A stretch of 64,000 nt of DNA from assembly GCA_963839365.1 (NCBI GenBank), contig CAWIUT010000005.1:124001-188000 (forward strand), given 5' to 3'. Below the pieces are notes generated by a model. The model saw only the letters and a list, made by a program, of their open reading frames with translations, searched no databases and was not told the origin of the DNA. Source of the stretch: DASSKA01 sp963839365. Lineage in GTDB: Bacteria; Actinomycetota; Actinomycetes; Propionibacteriales; Nocardioidaceae. Positions 16,953 to 25,391 of the stretch are shown here, one piece after another. Position numbers and translations under genes: made by a program. The stretch's first letter is position 1. Every line of letters starts with the position of its first letter.

Positions 16953-17756
16953 TCAGCGGCCACGCAGCGCATAGCAGGCCACCGCAGCGGCCGCGGCGAC
17001 GTTGAGGCTGTCCACCCCCTCGCGCATCGGGATCACGGCCCGACGGTCGGCGCTCGACTCCCAACGGTGTGACAGGCCGTGCCCCTCGCCACCGAGCACC
17101 AACGCCACCCGGTCGAGACCGCTCAGCGCCTTGTCGAGGGGAACGGCGTCCGGAGCGATCGTGAGCGCGACGGTGCTGAACCCCACTCGCGCCAGCGTCG
17201 GCATCGCGTCGTACCAGTCGTCCAGGCGGGCGTAGGGCAGCGTGAACACCGCGCCCATCGCCACCTTCACCGCGCGCCGGTAGAGCGGATCCGCGCACCG
17301 CGGTGACAGCAGCACCGCGTCCATGCCGAGCGCCGCACTGCTGCGCAGTATCGCGCCGACGTTGGCATGGTCAACGATGTCCTCGAGCACCACGACGCTG
17401 CGGGCGTCGGCCAGCACCTCGGGCGCCGACGGCAGCGGTCGCCGGTGCAGCGAGGCGAGCGCGCCGCGATGCACGTGGAAGCCGGTGACCTGCTCGGCGA
17501 GCCGTTCGGAGACCACGAAGCACGGAGCCTCGGATCTCGCCAGTACGTCGGACAGCCCCTCCAGCCAGCGTGGGGCCATGAGGAACGAGCGCGGCGTGAA
17601 GCCCCCTTCGACCGCTCGGCGGACCACCTTCTCGCCCTCCGCGATGAACAGCCCGTGCTCGGCCTCGAGGTTCTTGCGCAGCTGCACCTCCCGCAGCTCG
17701 CGATAGTCGGCGAGCCGGGGGTCGTCGGGGTCGGCAACCTCGATCAGCCGGGCCAC
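16953..17756 (-). CDS. TrmH/SpoU family RNA 2'-O-methyltransferase
   Basis: 267 residues from the GTG at 17756. SPOUT methyltransferase: N-terminal substrate-binding part (AEHGLFIAEGEKVVRRA), then the three SpoU motifs NVGAILRSSAALGMD, LVLGGEGHGLS and IPMREGVDSLNVAAAAAV, forming the knotted SAM site. It methylates a ribose 2'-OH in rRNA or tRNA; the exact target cannot be told from sequence. The start lies inside the end of the cobA fusion gene (13 bp overlap), so it is the last gene of that operon. Confidence 0.92.
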   Translation of the reverse strand: MARLIEVADPDDPRLADYRELREVQLRKNLEAEHGLFIAEGEKVVRRAVEGGFTPRSFLMAPRWLEGLSDVLARSEAPCFVVSERLAEQVTGFHVHRGALASLHRRPLPSAPEVLADARSVVVLEDIVDHANVGAILRSSAALGMDAVLLSPRCADPLYRRAVKVAMGAVFTLPYARLDDWYDAMPTLARVGFSTVALTIAPDAVPLDKALSGLDRVALVLGGEGHGLSHRWESSADRRAVIPMREGVDSLNVAAAAAVACYALRGR

Positions 17757-18982
17757 GGGAACCTTTCCGGGTGCGCGACCGCCACCACGTCGCCGATCAC
17801 CACGATGGCGGGTGGTCGGATGCCCTGCCGGACCACCTCGCGCGCAACGTCCCCGAGCGTGGACAGCATGGTGCGCTCCCCCGGCATGGTCCCCTCGGCC
17901 ACCACCGCGACCGGGGTCTCGCGCTTGCGTCCGGCGTGCACAAGTCGGTCGGTGATCGCGTCGAGGTTCTGAACGGCCATCAGCAGCACGACGGTCCCCC
18001 GCGCCGCCGCCACGGCGTCCCAGTCGACCAGGGAGGACTCGTGCTCGGGGGGCACGTGCCCGGAGACCACGGTCACGTCGTGCGCGATGCCCCGGTGGGT
18101 GACGGGGATACCGGCGACCGCCGGCACAGCGAGCGCGCTGCTCAGCCCGGGCACCACGCCGCACGGCACGCCGGCCTCCGCGCACGCGATCGCCTCCTCG
18201 TAGCCGCGCCCGAACACGAACGGGTCGCCGCCCTTGAGCCGTACCACCCGCTTGCCGGCTCGCGCCCGGTCCACGATCAGCCGGTTGATCTCCTCCTGGG
18301 CGGCGGCCCGGCCACGCGGCAGCTTCGCCACGTCGACGAGCTCCACGTCCTCGGCCAGCTCCCCGAGAAGCTCGCGGGGTGCCAGCCGGTCGGCCACCAC
18401 CACGTCGGCCTCGGCGAGCGCGCGCCGCGCCGCCACCGTCACCAGGTCCGGGTCACCGGGCCCACCGCCGATCAGCAGCACTCCCGGAGTCGCGTCACGG
18501 TGCCGCGGCGCCGCGATCGCTCCGTCGCGCAGCCCGGCCACGACCGCGTCCCGCACACCCGCGGACCGGCGCGGGTCACGGTTGCCGAGCACCCCCACGG
18601 TGACGCCCGCGTGCCGGCCCACGGCCGGGGTCCACGCGCTGGCGGCCGCGGCGTCGTCGCTGCGCACGCAGAAGATGCGCCGATCCTGCGCCGCGGCGCT
18701 CACCTCCTCGTTGACGCCACGGTGGTCCGTCGCCGCCAACGCGTACCAGGCTTGGTCGAGGTCCGCGGGGACGAATCCTCGGGCGTGCCAGCAGATCTCG
18801 CCGGACCGGTGCAACCCCTCCAGGGCCGGGGTGACCTGGGGAGAGACCAGCAGCACCTCGGCACCGGCAGCGAGCAGACCGGGGACCCGGCGTTGCGCCA
18901 CATGCCCGCCGCCGACCACGACGACACGCCGCCCGGCCAGACGCAGACCGGACAGGTACGGCGGTGGATCCGAAGCAGGCAT
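17744..18982 (-). CDS. cobA: Uroporphyrinogen-III C-methyltransferase fused to precorrin-2 dehydrogenase
   Basis: 412 residues from the ATG at 18982. Residues 8-150 are a MET8/CysG-B-like NAD-binding domain (RRVVVVGGGHVAQRR) for precorrin-2 oxidation; residues 165-405 are the SUMT domain (GVLLIGGGPGDPDLVTVAA, RLKGGDPFVFGRG, VVPGLSSALAVPA). It makes precorrin-2 from uroporphyrinogen III and then sirohydrochlorin, for siroheme and cobalamin. A C-terminal ferrochelatase function is in the N-terminal domain in CysG; whether it is active here is unknown. A cobQ gene lies 5 kb away. Confidence 0.93.
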   Translation of the reverse strand: MPASDPPPYLSGLRLAGRRVVVVGGGHVAQRRVPGLLAAGAEVLLVSPQVTPALEGLHRSGEICWHARGFVPADLDQAWYALAATDHRGVNEEVSAAAQDRRIFCVRSDDAAAASAWTPAVGRHAGVTVGVLGNRDPRRSAGVRDAVVAGLRDGAIAAPRHRDATPGVLLIGGGPGDPDLVTVAARRALAEADVVVADRLAPRELLGELAEDVELVDVAKLPRGRAAAQEEINRLIVDRARAGKRVVRLKGGDPFVFGRGYEEAIACAEAGVPCGVVPGLSSALAVPAVAGIPVTHRGIAHDVTVVSGHVPPEHESSLVDWDAVAAARGTVVLLMAVQNLDAITDRLVHAGRKRETPVAVVAEGTMPGERTMLSTLGDVAREVVRQGIRPPAIVVIGDVVAVAHPERFPWPG

Positions 18983-19086
18983 CGGCCCATTCTCCCCGCC
19001 CGTGCCGCGTGCCTGGCAGACGACCATCCTGCGGACTAGGGTCGAAAACGACCTGCAGTTCCACGCGCTAACCACACGGAGGATCG

Positions 19087-19608
19087 ATGAGCCTGGAGCG
19101 TCCCGTCAGCCCGAACCCGTACGACCTGCTGCCGCCCGTGCCGTCGTTCACGGTGACCAGCGAGGACATCGCGGACGGTCAGCCGCTGAAGTCCGACCAG
19201 GTGGCGGCGCAGGGCAACACCTCACCGCAGGTGAGCTGGTCGGACTACCCCGAGGAGACCAAGAGCTTCGTGGTCACCTTGTTCGACCCGGACGCCCCAA
19301 CACCGTCGGGCTTCTGGCACTGGGTGCTCGTCGACCTGCCGGCCGACGTCACCTCGCTCGACACGGGCGCAGCGGCGAAGGACCTGCCGGGGAACGCGTT
19401 CCACGTCCGCAACGACGGCGGCGAGAAGGGCTTCATGGGAGCCGCGCCGCCGGAGGGCGACCAGGTGCATCGGTACTTCCTGGCGGTGCACGCGGTCAGT
19501 GAGGAGAGCCTGGGGGTGGACCCCGACGCCTCTCCGGCAGTGGTGTCGTTCAACCTCGCGTTCAAGACCCTGGCGCGCGCGGTGATCCACGGCACCTACC
19601 GGCACTGA
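19087..19608 (+). CDS. YbhB/YbcL family PEBP-like protein
   Basis: 173 residues, phosphatidylethanolamine-binding/Raf kinase inhibitor-like family. Ligand-pocket signatures: SWSDYPEETKSFVVTLFDPDAP and GFWHWVLVDLPAD, followed by the GFMGAAPPEGDQVHRYFLA segment. No signal peptide, so cytosolic. Good ribosome site (cggagg) before the ATG. The biological role of bacterial PEBPs is mostly unknown. Divergent from the cobA operon, convergent with the Nudix gene. Confidence 0.93.
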   Translation: MSLERPVSPNPYDLLPPVPSFTVTSEDIADGQPLKSDQVAAQGNTSPQVSWSDYPEETKSFVVTLFDPDAPTPSGFWHWVLVDLPADVTSLDTGAAAKDLPGNAFHVRNDGGEKGFMGAAPPEGDQVHRYFLAVHAVSEESLGVDPDASPAVVSFNLAFKTLARAVIHGTYRH

Positions 19609-19614
19609 GACGGC

Positions 19615-20115
19615 CTACCCAGCCGCGCGCAGCCGCGCGTAGGTGGAGGATTCCAGGAAGCGCGGGAGCACGTGGCGGGCGCCGGGAGCAAGGTCCAGGG
19701 CGCCCGCCCGCACCCGTGCCGGGTCGACGAACACGATCTGCCGTCCTTCGCCCACGGTGATGTCCTCGTCGGTGAGGTCCACCGCGGCCGCCCAGATCTT
19801 CCAGTGGTCGGCCAGATGGCTGGACACCTTCGGGCTGTGCTGGATCATCTCGTCGAACCAGAGGGCCAGCCCGTCGACCTCCCTCAGGCCGGTCTCCTCC
19901 GCGAGCTCGCGGAGCAGCGCCTGCTCCCAGCCCTCGCCCGGCTCTACGTGGCCACCGACCAGTCCCCACTGGTTCGGAGCGACCGGAGCGTGCTCGTCGC
20001 GCTCCTGGAGCAGCAGCCAGCCTCGCCCGTCCACGAGCAGCGCGCTGGCGAGCAGGCAGTTCTGCTCGGCGCACGGGAGCTGGCCCTCTGGCCGGGCCGG
20101 GTCGGTCTGGGCCAC
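19615..20115 (-). CDS. Nudix hydrolase
   Basis: 166 residues from the GTG at 20115, chosen because gagggag lies seven bases upstream; a TTG at 20151 would add 12 residues. Nudix box GGHVEPGEGWEQALLRELAE with EETGL completes G-x5-E-x7-REUxEExGU, the Mg2+-pyrophosphohydrolase motif. Substrate not predictable. It follows the RsbP-like phosphatase gene by about 48 bp on the same strand and may be in the same transcript. Confidence 0.9.
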   Translation of the reverse strand: MAQTDPARPEGQLPCAEQNCLLASALLVDGRGWLLLQERDEHAPVAPNQWGLVGGHVEPGEGWEQALLRELAEETGLREVDGLALWFDEMIQHSPKVSSHLADHWKIWAAAVDLTDEDITVGEGRQIVFVDPARVRAGALDLAPGARHVLPRFLESSTYARLRAAG

Positions 20116-20163
20116 GTCGGCTCCCTCGGTCGGCGGCAAGGACGGCTCCAACCTAACCTTCGC

Positions 20164-21348
20164 CTACCCGGGCACCCGCACCGAGACGACCGCGATGTCG
20201 TCACGGGGCCACTGGTCCTGGAAGCTCAGCGCGTCGTCGACCACGGCAGCGGCCAGCTCACCGGCGGGGCCATGATGCCGCTCCACGAGCGAACGCAACC
20301 GGTCCTCGCCGTAGAACGCGGCCGACTGCCGGGCCTCGGTGACCCCGTCGGTGTAGAGGACCAGGCTCTCTCCCGGTGCTAGCGGCACTCGGACGGACTC
20401 GAAATCCGGCTGGTCCACCACCCCGACGAGCATGCCCCGCGCGCGGACAGGGGTGGTGCAGCCGTTCGGGCCGCGCAGCAGCGGGGGTGCGTGCCCGCCC
20501 GAGGCGAGCCAGGCCTGCCAGCCCTGCGAGTCACGGTGCAGCCGCAGCACCGCGATCGTGCAGAACCGGTCGCTCTCGTGGTGCAGCAGCACCTCGTTGA
20601 GCTCACCGAGCACCTCTGCGGGGTCCTGCACCCGGACGGTGAGCGCGCGCACAGAGTGCCGGACCAGGGCGGTGACGACAGCGGCCTCCACCCCCTTGCC
20701 GCACACGTCGCCGAGCGCGACCACCCAGTCCTCGGGCCCGGTCTGGAAGACGTCGTAGAAGTCCCCACCGACCTCCTTGCCGTCCCCCGCCGGACGGTAC
20801 GCTCCGGCGACCTCCAGACCTGGCACGTCCGGCACGGTCGGGGGCACGAGCGTCCGCTGCAGCGTGCGGGCCAGGGCCAGCGCCCGCGCCTCGGACTCCT
20901 CGGCCCGGCGCTTGGCGCGCAGCAGCTCGCGTTCGTACTCCCGCCGCTCGGTGGCGTCGAAGAGTGCGATCCGCACCACCACCGGTACCCCGTCCGGGGT
21001 GCACTCCTGCTCGGCGTTGAGCAGCACCGGCAAGCGCTGCCCGGCCTCGGTGGTCAGGTCGAGCGCGATCTCGCGGACGCTGCCGTGCACACGCAGCATC
21101 GGCGCGAGGTGAGTCTCGTGGTAGATCCGGCCCCCGGCGCTGAGCAGCTCGGCGAACGTGCGGTGGCCCACCAGGTCCGCGCGCTGCCAGCCGGTCCACA
21201 TCTCGAAGGTCTCGTTGACTTTCAAGATCGTGCCGTCCGGGGTGGTGGACACGTAACCGCACGGCGCCTTCTCGTACAGCGTCTGCGGGTCGTCACCGAG
21301 CAGGGCGGAGTAGAACGCCTCGCGCGCTGCTCCTGGTGTGGTGGTCAC
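20164..21348 (-). CDS. PAS-PP2C (SpoIIE-type) phosphatase, RsbP-like
   Basis: 394 residues. Start GTG at 21348 overlaps the stop of the RsbQ-like gene (GTGA). PAS domain at about residues 18-135 (EKAPCGYVSTTPDGTILKVN), short coiled linker (ERREYERELLRAKRRAEE), then a PP2C/SpoIIE phosphatase domain with the Mn-binding aspartates: GGDFYDVF, LGDVCGKG, YTDGVTEA and RDDIAVV. In Bacillus subtilis, RsbP (403 residues, PAS-PP2C) dephosphorylates the anti-anti-sigma factor RsbV under energy stress and depends on the hydrolase RsbQ, encoded next to it. Size, domains and gene order agree. No sigma factor, RsbV or RsbW homologue is within the window. Confidence 0.93.
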   Translation of the reverse strand: MTTTPGAAREAFYSALLGDDPQTLYEKAPCGYVSTTPDGTILKVNETFEMWTGWQRADLVGHRTFAELLSAGGRIYHETHLAPMLRVHGSVREIALDLTTEAGQRLPVLLNAEQECTPDGVPVVVRIALFDATERREYERELLRAKRRAEESEARALALARTLQRTLVPPTVPDVPGLEVAGAYRPAGDGKEVGGDFYDVFQTGPEDWVVALGDVCGKGVEAAVVTALVRHSVRALTVRVQDPAEVLGELNEVLLHHESDRFCTIAVLRLHRDSQGWQAWLASGGHAPPLLRGPNGCTTPVRARGMLVGVVDQPDFESVRVPLAPGESLVLYTDGVTEARQSAAFYGEDRLRSLVERHHGPAGELAAAVVDDALSFQDQWPRDDIAVVSVRVPG

Positions 21349-22142
21349 CGTCTCACGAAACGGTCGAGGGCGTCCCGGGTGAGGTCGGGGGCGCTGAGGT
21401 GCGGGCAGTGACCTACCGCGTCGAGGAGCGCGTAGCGGGCCCCGGGGATGTGGTCGCGGACGTACTCCCCCACGAACGGCGGTGCGATCGCGTCCTGGCG
21501 GGTCTGCACGACCAAGGTCGGCGTCGTGACCCCAGGCAGGTCGGCCCGGTTGTCGGAGAGGAAGGTGACCCGTGCGAACCGGCGGGCGACCTCCGGGTCG
21601 GTGCGGCAGAAGCTGCTGGTCAGCTCCTTCCCCAGCCACGGCCTGTCGGCGTTGTCCATGATCACCGGGGCCATCGCCTGCGACCAGCCCAGGTAGTTGC
21701 TGTCGAGACACTCGAGCAGCTCGGCGACGTCCGCCTCGGAGAACGCTCCGCGGTAGTCCCCGTCGTCGACGTAGCGCGGGGAGGGACCGATGAGCACCAG
21801 CTTCCCGAACAGCTCGGGAACCTGCCTCTCGGCCAGCACCCCGATCATCGCCGACACCGAGTGGCCGACGAACACCACGTCGCGAAGCCCCAGCTCCTCG
21901 CAGATCCGCAGCACGTCGTCGGCGTACCCGGAAAGGGAGGAGTAGCGGTCGGGGTCGTAAGCCGCCGGGTCGGAGCCGCCCGCACCAACGTGGTCGAAGA
22001 GGACCACCTGGTGGTCATCGGTGAAGTGCGGTGCCACCAACCGCCACATGCGCTGGTCGCAGCCGAAGCCGTGCGCGAACACCATCGGCCGGCCGTCCGG
22101 CCTGCCGGCGACCGTGATGTCGTGCTTCCTGACCGCGTCCAT
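21345..22142 (-). CDS. RsbQ-like alpha/beta hydrolase
   Basis: 265 residues from the ATG at 22142, seven bases after -10-like TAGCCT (leaderless). Strong resemblance to Bacillus RsbQ (269 residues): VFAHGFGCDQRMWRLVAPHF, VVLFDHVGAGGSD, nucleophile GHSVSAMIGV, acid TRQDAIAPPFVGEY, and His in GHCPHLSAPD. RsbQ is thought to bind or hydrolyse a small hydrophobic molecule and to enable RsbP to sense energy stress. It also belongs to the fold of KAI2/D14 receptors of plants, established for the family. Coupled to the RsbP-like gene by a 4-bp overlap. Confidence 0.93.
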   Translation of the reverse strand: MDAVRKHDITVAGRPDGRPMVFAHGFGCDQRMWRLVAPHFTDDHQVVLFDHVGAGGSDPAAYDPDRYSSLSGYADDVLRICEELGLRDVVFVGHSVSAMIGVLAERQVPELFGKLVLIGPSPRYVDDGDYRGAFSEADVAELLECLDSNYLGWSQAMAPVIMDNADRPWLGKELTSSFCRTDPEVARRFARVTFLSDNRADLPGVTTPTLVVQTRQDAIAPPFVGEYVRDHIPGARYALLDAVGHCPHLSAPDLTRDALDRFVRR

Positions 22143-22206
22143 CCGAGCAAGGCTATCCGTCCGGGGCAAACGGCACAGATCGGCCGCGGTCGGGCACAAT
22201 CACGGC

Positions 22207-23178
22207 ATGCCCTCCGACAGCCCGGCCGAGACCTCCAGGGACATCCTGGGTGAGCCCTACCGCGCCGAGGCCATCGGACTTCCCGACGACGACGAGGGCG
22301 CGGTGGCGGCCACGCTCGTCAGCCGGCCCGCCGGGCCGACGGGCGCCGCGACCGGCAGGGCCGTGCTGCACGTGCACGGCTTCGCCGACTACTTCTTCCA
22401 GACCGCGGCCGCGGACTTCTGGGTGAGTCGCGGTTACGCCTTCTACGCCCTGGACCTACGCAAGCACGGTCGCTCGCTGCGACCTCACCAGACGCCCAAC
22501 TTCGTGCTCGACCTGTGCGAGTACTACGCCGAGCTGGACGAGGCGCTTCGGCGGATCCGCGACCGGGACGGCCATCAGCACGTCGTGGTCTCGGCGCACT
22601 CGACCGGCGGGCTGGTCACGCCGCTGTGGGTGCGCGACCGCGGGGTGCCCGTCTCAGGCATGGTGCTGAACTCGCCGTGGCTGGACCTGCACGGCAGCTT
22701 CTGGCTCCGTGTCGCCGCCGGCATCGCGGTCGACCGGATCGGCGCCCGCCGTCCGTACCTGACCATTCCGCGAGAGGTGTCCGGACTGTACGGGCAGAGC
22801 CTGCACCGTGACCACCGCGGCGAGTGGGAGTTCGACCTGGCCTGGAAGCCGCTGGAGAGCTGGCCCGTGTACGCCGGGTGGCTGCGGGCGGTACGACGAG
22901 GGCACGCGCGGGTGCACAAGGGACTGGACCTGACCGCCCCGATCCTCGTGCTCACGTCCGGGGGCAGCGCATTCCCGCGGACCTGGGACGAGAGCGTCGA
23001 CAGCCACGACATCGTCCTCGACGTCGAGCAGATCCGGAAGTGGGCGCACAAGCTGGGGGTCCACGTCACCACGGTGCGCGTGCCAGGGGCACTGCACGAC
23101 GTCACGCTCTCGAGGCTGCCGGTCCGGACCCGGGCGTTCGAGGAGATCGGCCGCTGGCTCGACGCCTTCGTGTCATAG
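22207..23178 (+). CDS. Alpha/beta hydrolase (serine aminopeptidase S33-like)
   Basis: 323 residues from the ATG at 22207. Lysophospholipase/monoacylglycerol-lipase-like fold: VLHVHGFADYFFQ oxyanion region, YALDLRKHGRS, nucleophile elbow SAHSTGGL, and C-terminal His in PGALHDVTLSR. No signal peptide or membrane segment. CACAAT sits six bases before the start as a weak -10. It is divergent from rsbQ; its last six bases overlap the convergent cobQ gene. Substrate unknown. Confidence 0.88.
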   Translation: MPSDSPAETSRDILGEPYRAEAIGLPDDDEGAVAATLVSRPAGPTGAATGRAVLHVHGFADYFFQTAAADFWVSRGYAFYALDLRKHGRSLRPHQTPNFVLDLCEYYAELDEALRRIRDRDGHQHVVVSAHSTGGLVTPLWVRDRGVPVSGMVLNSPWLDLHGSFWLRVAAGIAVDRIGARRPYLTIPREVSGLYGQSLHRDHRGEWEFDLAWKPLESWPVYAGWLRAVRRGHARVHKGLDLTAPILVLTSGGSAFPRTWDESVDSHDIVLDVEQIRKWAHKLGVHVTTVRVPGALHDVTLSRLPVRTRAFEEIGRWLDAFVS

Positions 23179-24627
23179 ACCGAGCAGCCGCTCCAGGGTG
23201 GAGGTGTCCAGGTGCTCCTCCACGGCGTCGGCGAGCACCTCCAGGCGCCCCTCTCGGGCGGCGGCGAAGTCCGTGTCCTGGCAAGCCTTCCAGCCGCGCC
23301 GGCCCGCCGCGTCCGCCACCTCGGCCAGCAGCGCTCGCCGGAACCCGTTGCACTCCAGCAGCCCGTGCCACCGCGTGCCCCAGGTGGTGCCGAGGCCGCA
23401 GCCGCCGGGAAACGGCTCCCCGCCATGCGCGTCGACGCCGCCGTGGTGGATCTCGTAGCCGGTGACAGGCTCGCCCCGGGCGGTGCCGGCGGGGCGGGCC
23501 AGCACCTTGGCGGCGCCGAACCGGGTGCTGACCGGCAGCAGCCCGAGACCGGGCGCCGACGCGGGTACTGGCTCCTCCACCGCGTCCGGATCGTCGATCC
23601 GAGTGCCCAGCATCTGGAAGCCGGCGCAGATGCCGAGGACCGGGCGCCCGGCGTCATGGCGTCGTGCGAGTGCCTCGCCGAGGCCGTGCTGATGCAGCCA
23701 GCGCAGGTCGGCCAGGGTGGCCCGGGACCCGGGCAGCACCGCCAGGTCGGCCGCCAGCACGTCGGCCGGCCGGTCGGTGAAGGTCACCTCCACGTTCGGC
23801 TCCACGGCCAGCGCGTCGAGGTCGGTGAAGTTGGAGACCCGGGGGAACCGCAGCACGGCCACCCGGAGCACCGGGCCCTCCTCCGGGACACCTGCCCGAC
23901 GCGCGGCCACGTCGAGGGCGTCCTCGGAGTCCAGGAACAGCCGGGGCAGCCACGGCACGACGCCGAGAACCGGGCGGTCGCAGGCCGCCTCGATCATCGC
24001 GATCCCCGGCTCGAGCAGCGACCGGTCACCGCGGAACTTGTTCACCACGAACCCGGCGACGAGCTCCTGGTCATCTGCCGGCATCAGCTTCAAGGTGCCG
24101 TACATCGCGGCGAACACCCCGCCCCGGTCGATGTCGCCGACCACGATGGTCGGGATCCGGCCATGCTGGGCCAGCCCCATGTTCACGAAGTCGTGGGCGC
24201 GCAGGTTGATCTCCGTGGGGCTGCCCGCGCCTTCGCAGACCACGACGTCGTACCTGCCGCGCAGGTCGTCGTAGGCCGAGTACGCCGCCTCGGCGAGCCG
24301 CGGTCGCGCGGAGCCGAACGCGACGGCGTCCAGCTCACCGCCCGGACGACCGTTGACCACCACGTGGCTGCGCAGGTCCGACCCGGGCTTGAGCAGCACG
24401 GGGTTCATCGCCGACTCCGGCTCCGCGCCGGCCGCCAGCGCCTGGATCCACTGCGCCCGCCCGATCTCGGCGCCGTCGGCGGTCACCATGGAGTTGTTGG
24501 ACATGTTCTGCGCCTTGAACGGCGCCACGCGGACCCCGCGCCGGCGCAGCCAGCGGCACAGCCCGGTGGTGAGCACGGTCTTGCCCGCGTCGGAGGTGGT
24601 GCCGGCGACCAGGAGCGATCCGGTCAC
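23173..24627 (-). CDS. cobQ: Cobyric acid synthase
   Basis: 484 residues. Amidates adenosylcobyrinic acid a,c-diamide at the b, d, e and g side chains using glutamine and ATP (cobalamin pathway). N-terminal dethiobiotin synthetase-like P-loop domain (LLVAGTTSDAGKTVLTTG, KAQNMSNNSMV) and C-terminal triad glutamine amidotransferase domain with nucleophile Cys in GICAGFQMLG and His in GYEIHHGGV. Start GTG at 24627 overlaps the TauE stop (GTGA). It is the last gene of the NfeD-SPFH-TauE-cobQ run. Confidence 0.95.
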   Translation of the reverse strand: MTGSLLVAGTTSDAGKTVLTTGLCRWLRRRGVRVAPFKAQNMSNNSMVTADGAEIGRAQWIQALAAGAEPESAMNPVLLKPGSDLRSHVVVNGRPGGELDAVAFGSARPRLAEAAYSAYDDLRGRYDVVVCEGAGSPTEINLRAHDFVNMGLAQHGRIPTIVVGDIDRGGVFAAMYGTLKLMPADDQELVAGFVVNKFRGDRSLLEPGIAMIEAACDRPVLGVVPWLPRLFLDSEDALDVAARRAGVPEEGPVLRVAVLRFPRVSNFTDLDALAVEPNVEVTFTDRPADVLAADLAVLPGSRATLADLRWLHQHGLGEALARRHDAGRPVLGICAGFQMLGTRIDDPDAVEEPVPASAPGLGLLPVSTRFGAAKVLARPAGTARGEPVTGYEIHHGGVDAHGGEPFPGGCGLGTTWGTRWHGLLECNGFRRALLAEVADAAGRRGWKACQDTDFAAAREGRLEVLADAVEEHLDTSTLERLLGL

Positions 24628-25391
24628 GGGGAGACGAGGAGCTTCACGAGCGCGAGCACCCCGACCGCCACGATCACGATGCGCAGCACGAGCGGCGGCA
24701 GCCGTCGACCGATCCGGGCGCCGACCTGACCGCCGATGGTGGCTCCGACCGCGATCAGAACAGCGGCCCGCCAGTCCACATGCGCGACGAACAGGAACAG
24801 CACGGCCGCCACCCCGTTCACGATCGCGGCGAGCACGTTCTTGGTCGCGTTGTTGCGTTGCATGGTCTCCTCGAGACCGATCCCCAGCACGGCCATCAGC
24901 AGGACGCCCTGCGCCGCGCCGAAGTAGCCGCCGTAGACCCCCGTCAGGAACACCAGGCCCCACACCCAGGTCCCGCCGTGCTCGGAGAGCCCACCACGCC
25001 GGGCCGCCCGTGCGGAGACCCGCCGCGAGATCATCGGCTGGAAGATGACCAGCACGCAGCCGAGCGCGATGAGCACGGGCACCACCGCGCTGAACACCGC
25101 CGCCGGCAGCTTCAGGAGCAGCACGCCGCCGAGCAGGCCGCCGAGCAAGGAGGCCGTGCCGAGCCGGACCAGCCGGTGCCGTTGCCCGTCGAGCTGCCGC
25201 CGGTACCCGACCGCGCCGGAGATGGAGCCGGGAACCAGGCCGACGGTGTTCGACACGTTGGCGGTCACCGGCGGGACGCCCATCGCCAGGAGGGTCGGGA
25301 ACGTGATCAGCGTCCCCGACCCCACCACGGTGTTGATCGTGCCTGCGGCGACCCCGGCGAGGAGCACCGCGGCCATCTGCCACACGCTCAC
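24624..25391 (-). CDS. TauE/SafE family sulfite/sulfonate exporter-like membrane protein
   Basis: 255 residues with eight or so hydrophobic helices: residues 5-30, 35-60, 75-95, 100-120, 140-165, 185-205, 210-230 and 235-253. Family features VVGSGTLITFPTLLAMGVPP and GVYGGYFGAAQGVLLMAVLG, the two internal repeats. The transported ion cannot be told; sulfite, sulfonates or other organic anions are known for the family. Its GTG start overlaps the SPFH stop, and its stop overlaps the cobQ start, so all three are translationally coupled. A link to cobalamin (for example cobalt handling) is not supported by sequence. Confidence 0.9.
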   Translation of the reverse strand: MSVWQMAAVLLAGVAAGTINTVVGSGTLITFPTLLAMGVPPVTANVSNTVGLVPGSISGAVGYRRQLDGQRHRLVRLGTASLLGGLLGGVLLLKLPAAVFSAVVPVLIALGCVLVIFQPMISRRVSARAARRGGLSEHGGTWVWGLVFLTGVYGGYFGAAQGVLLMAVLGIGLEETMQRNNATKNVLAAIVNGVAAVLFLFVAHVDWRAAVLIAVGATIGGQVGARIGRRLPPLVLRIVIVAVGVLALVKLLVSP

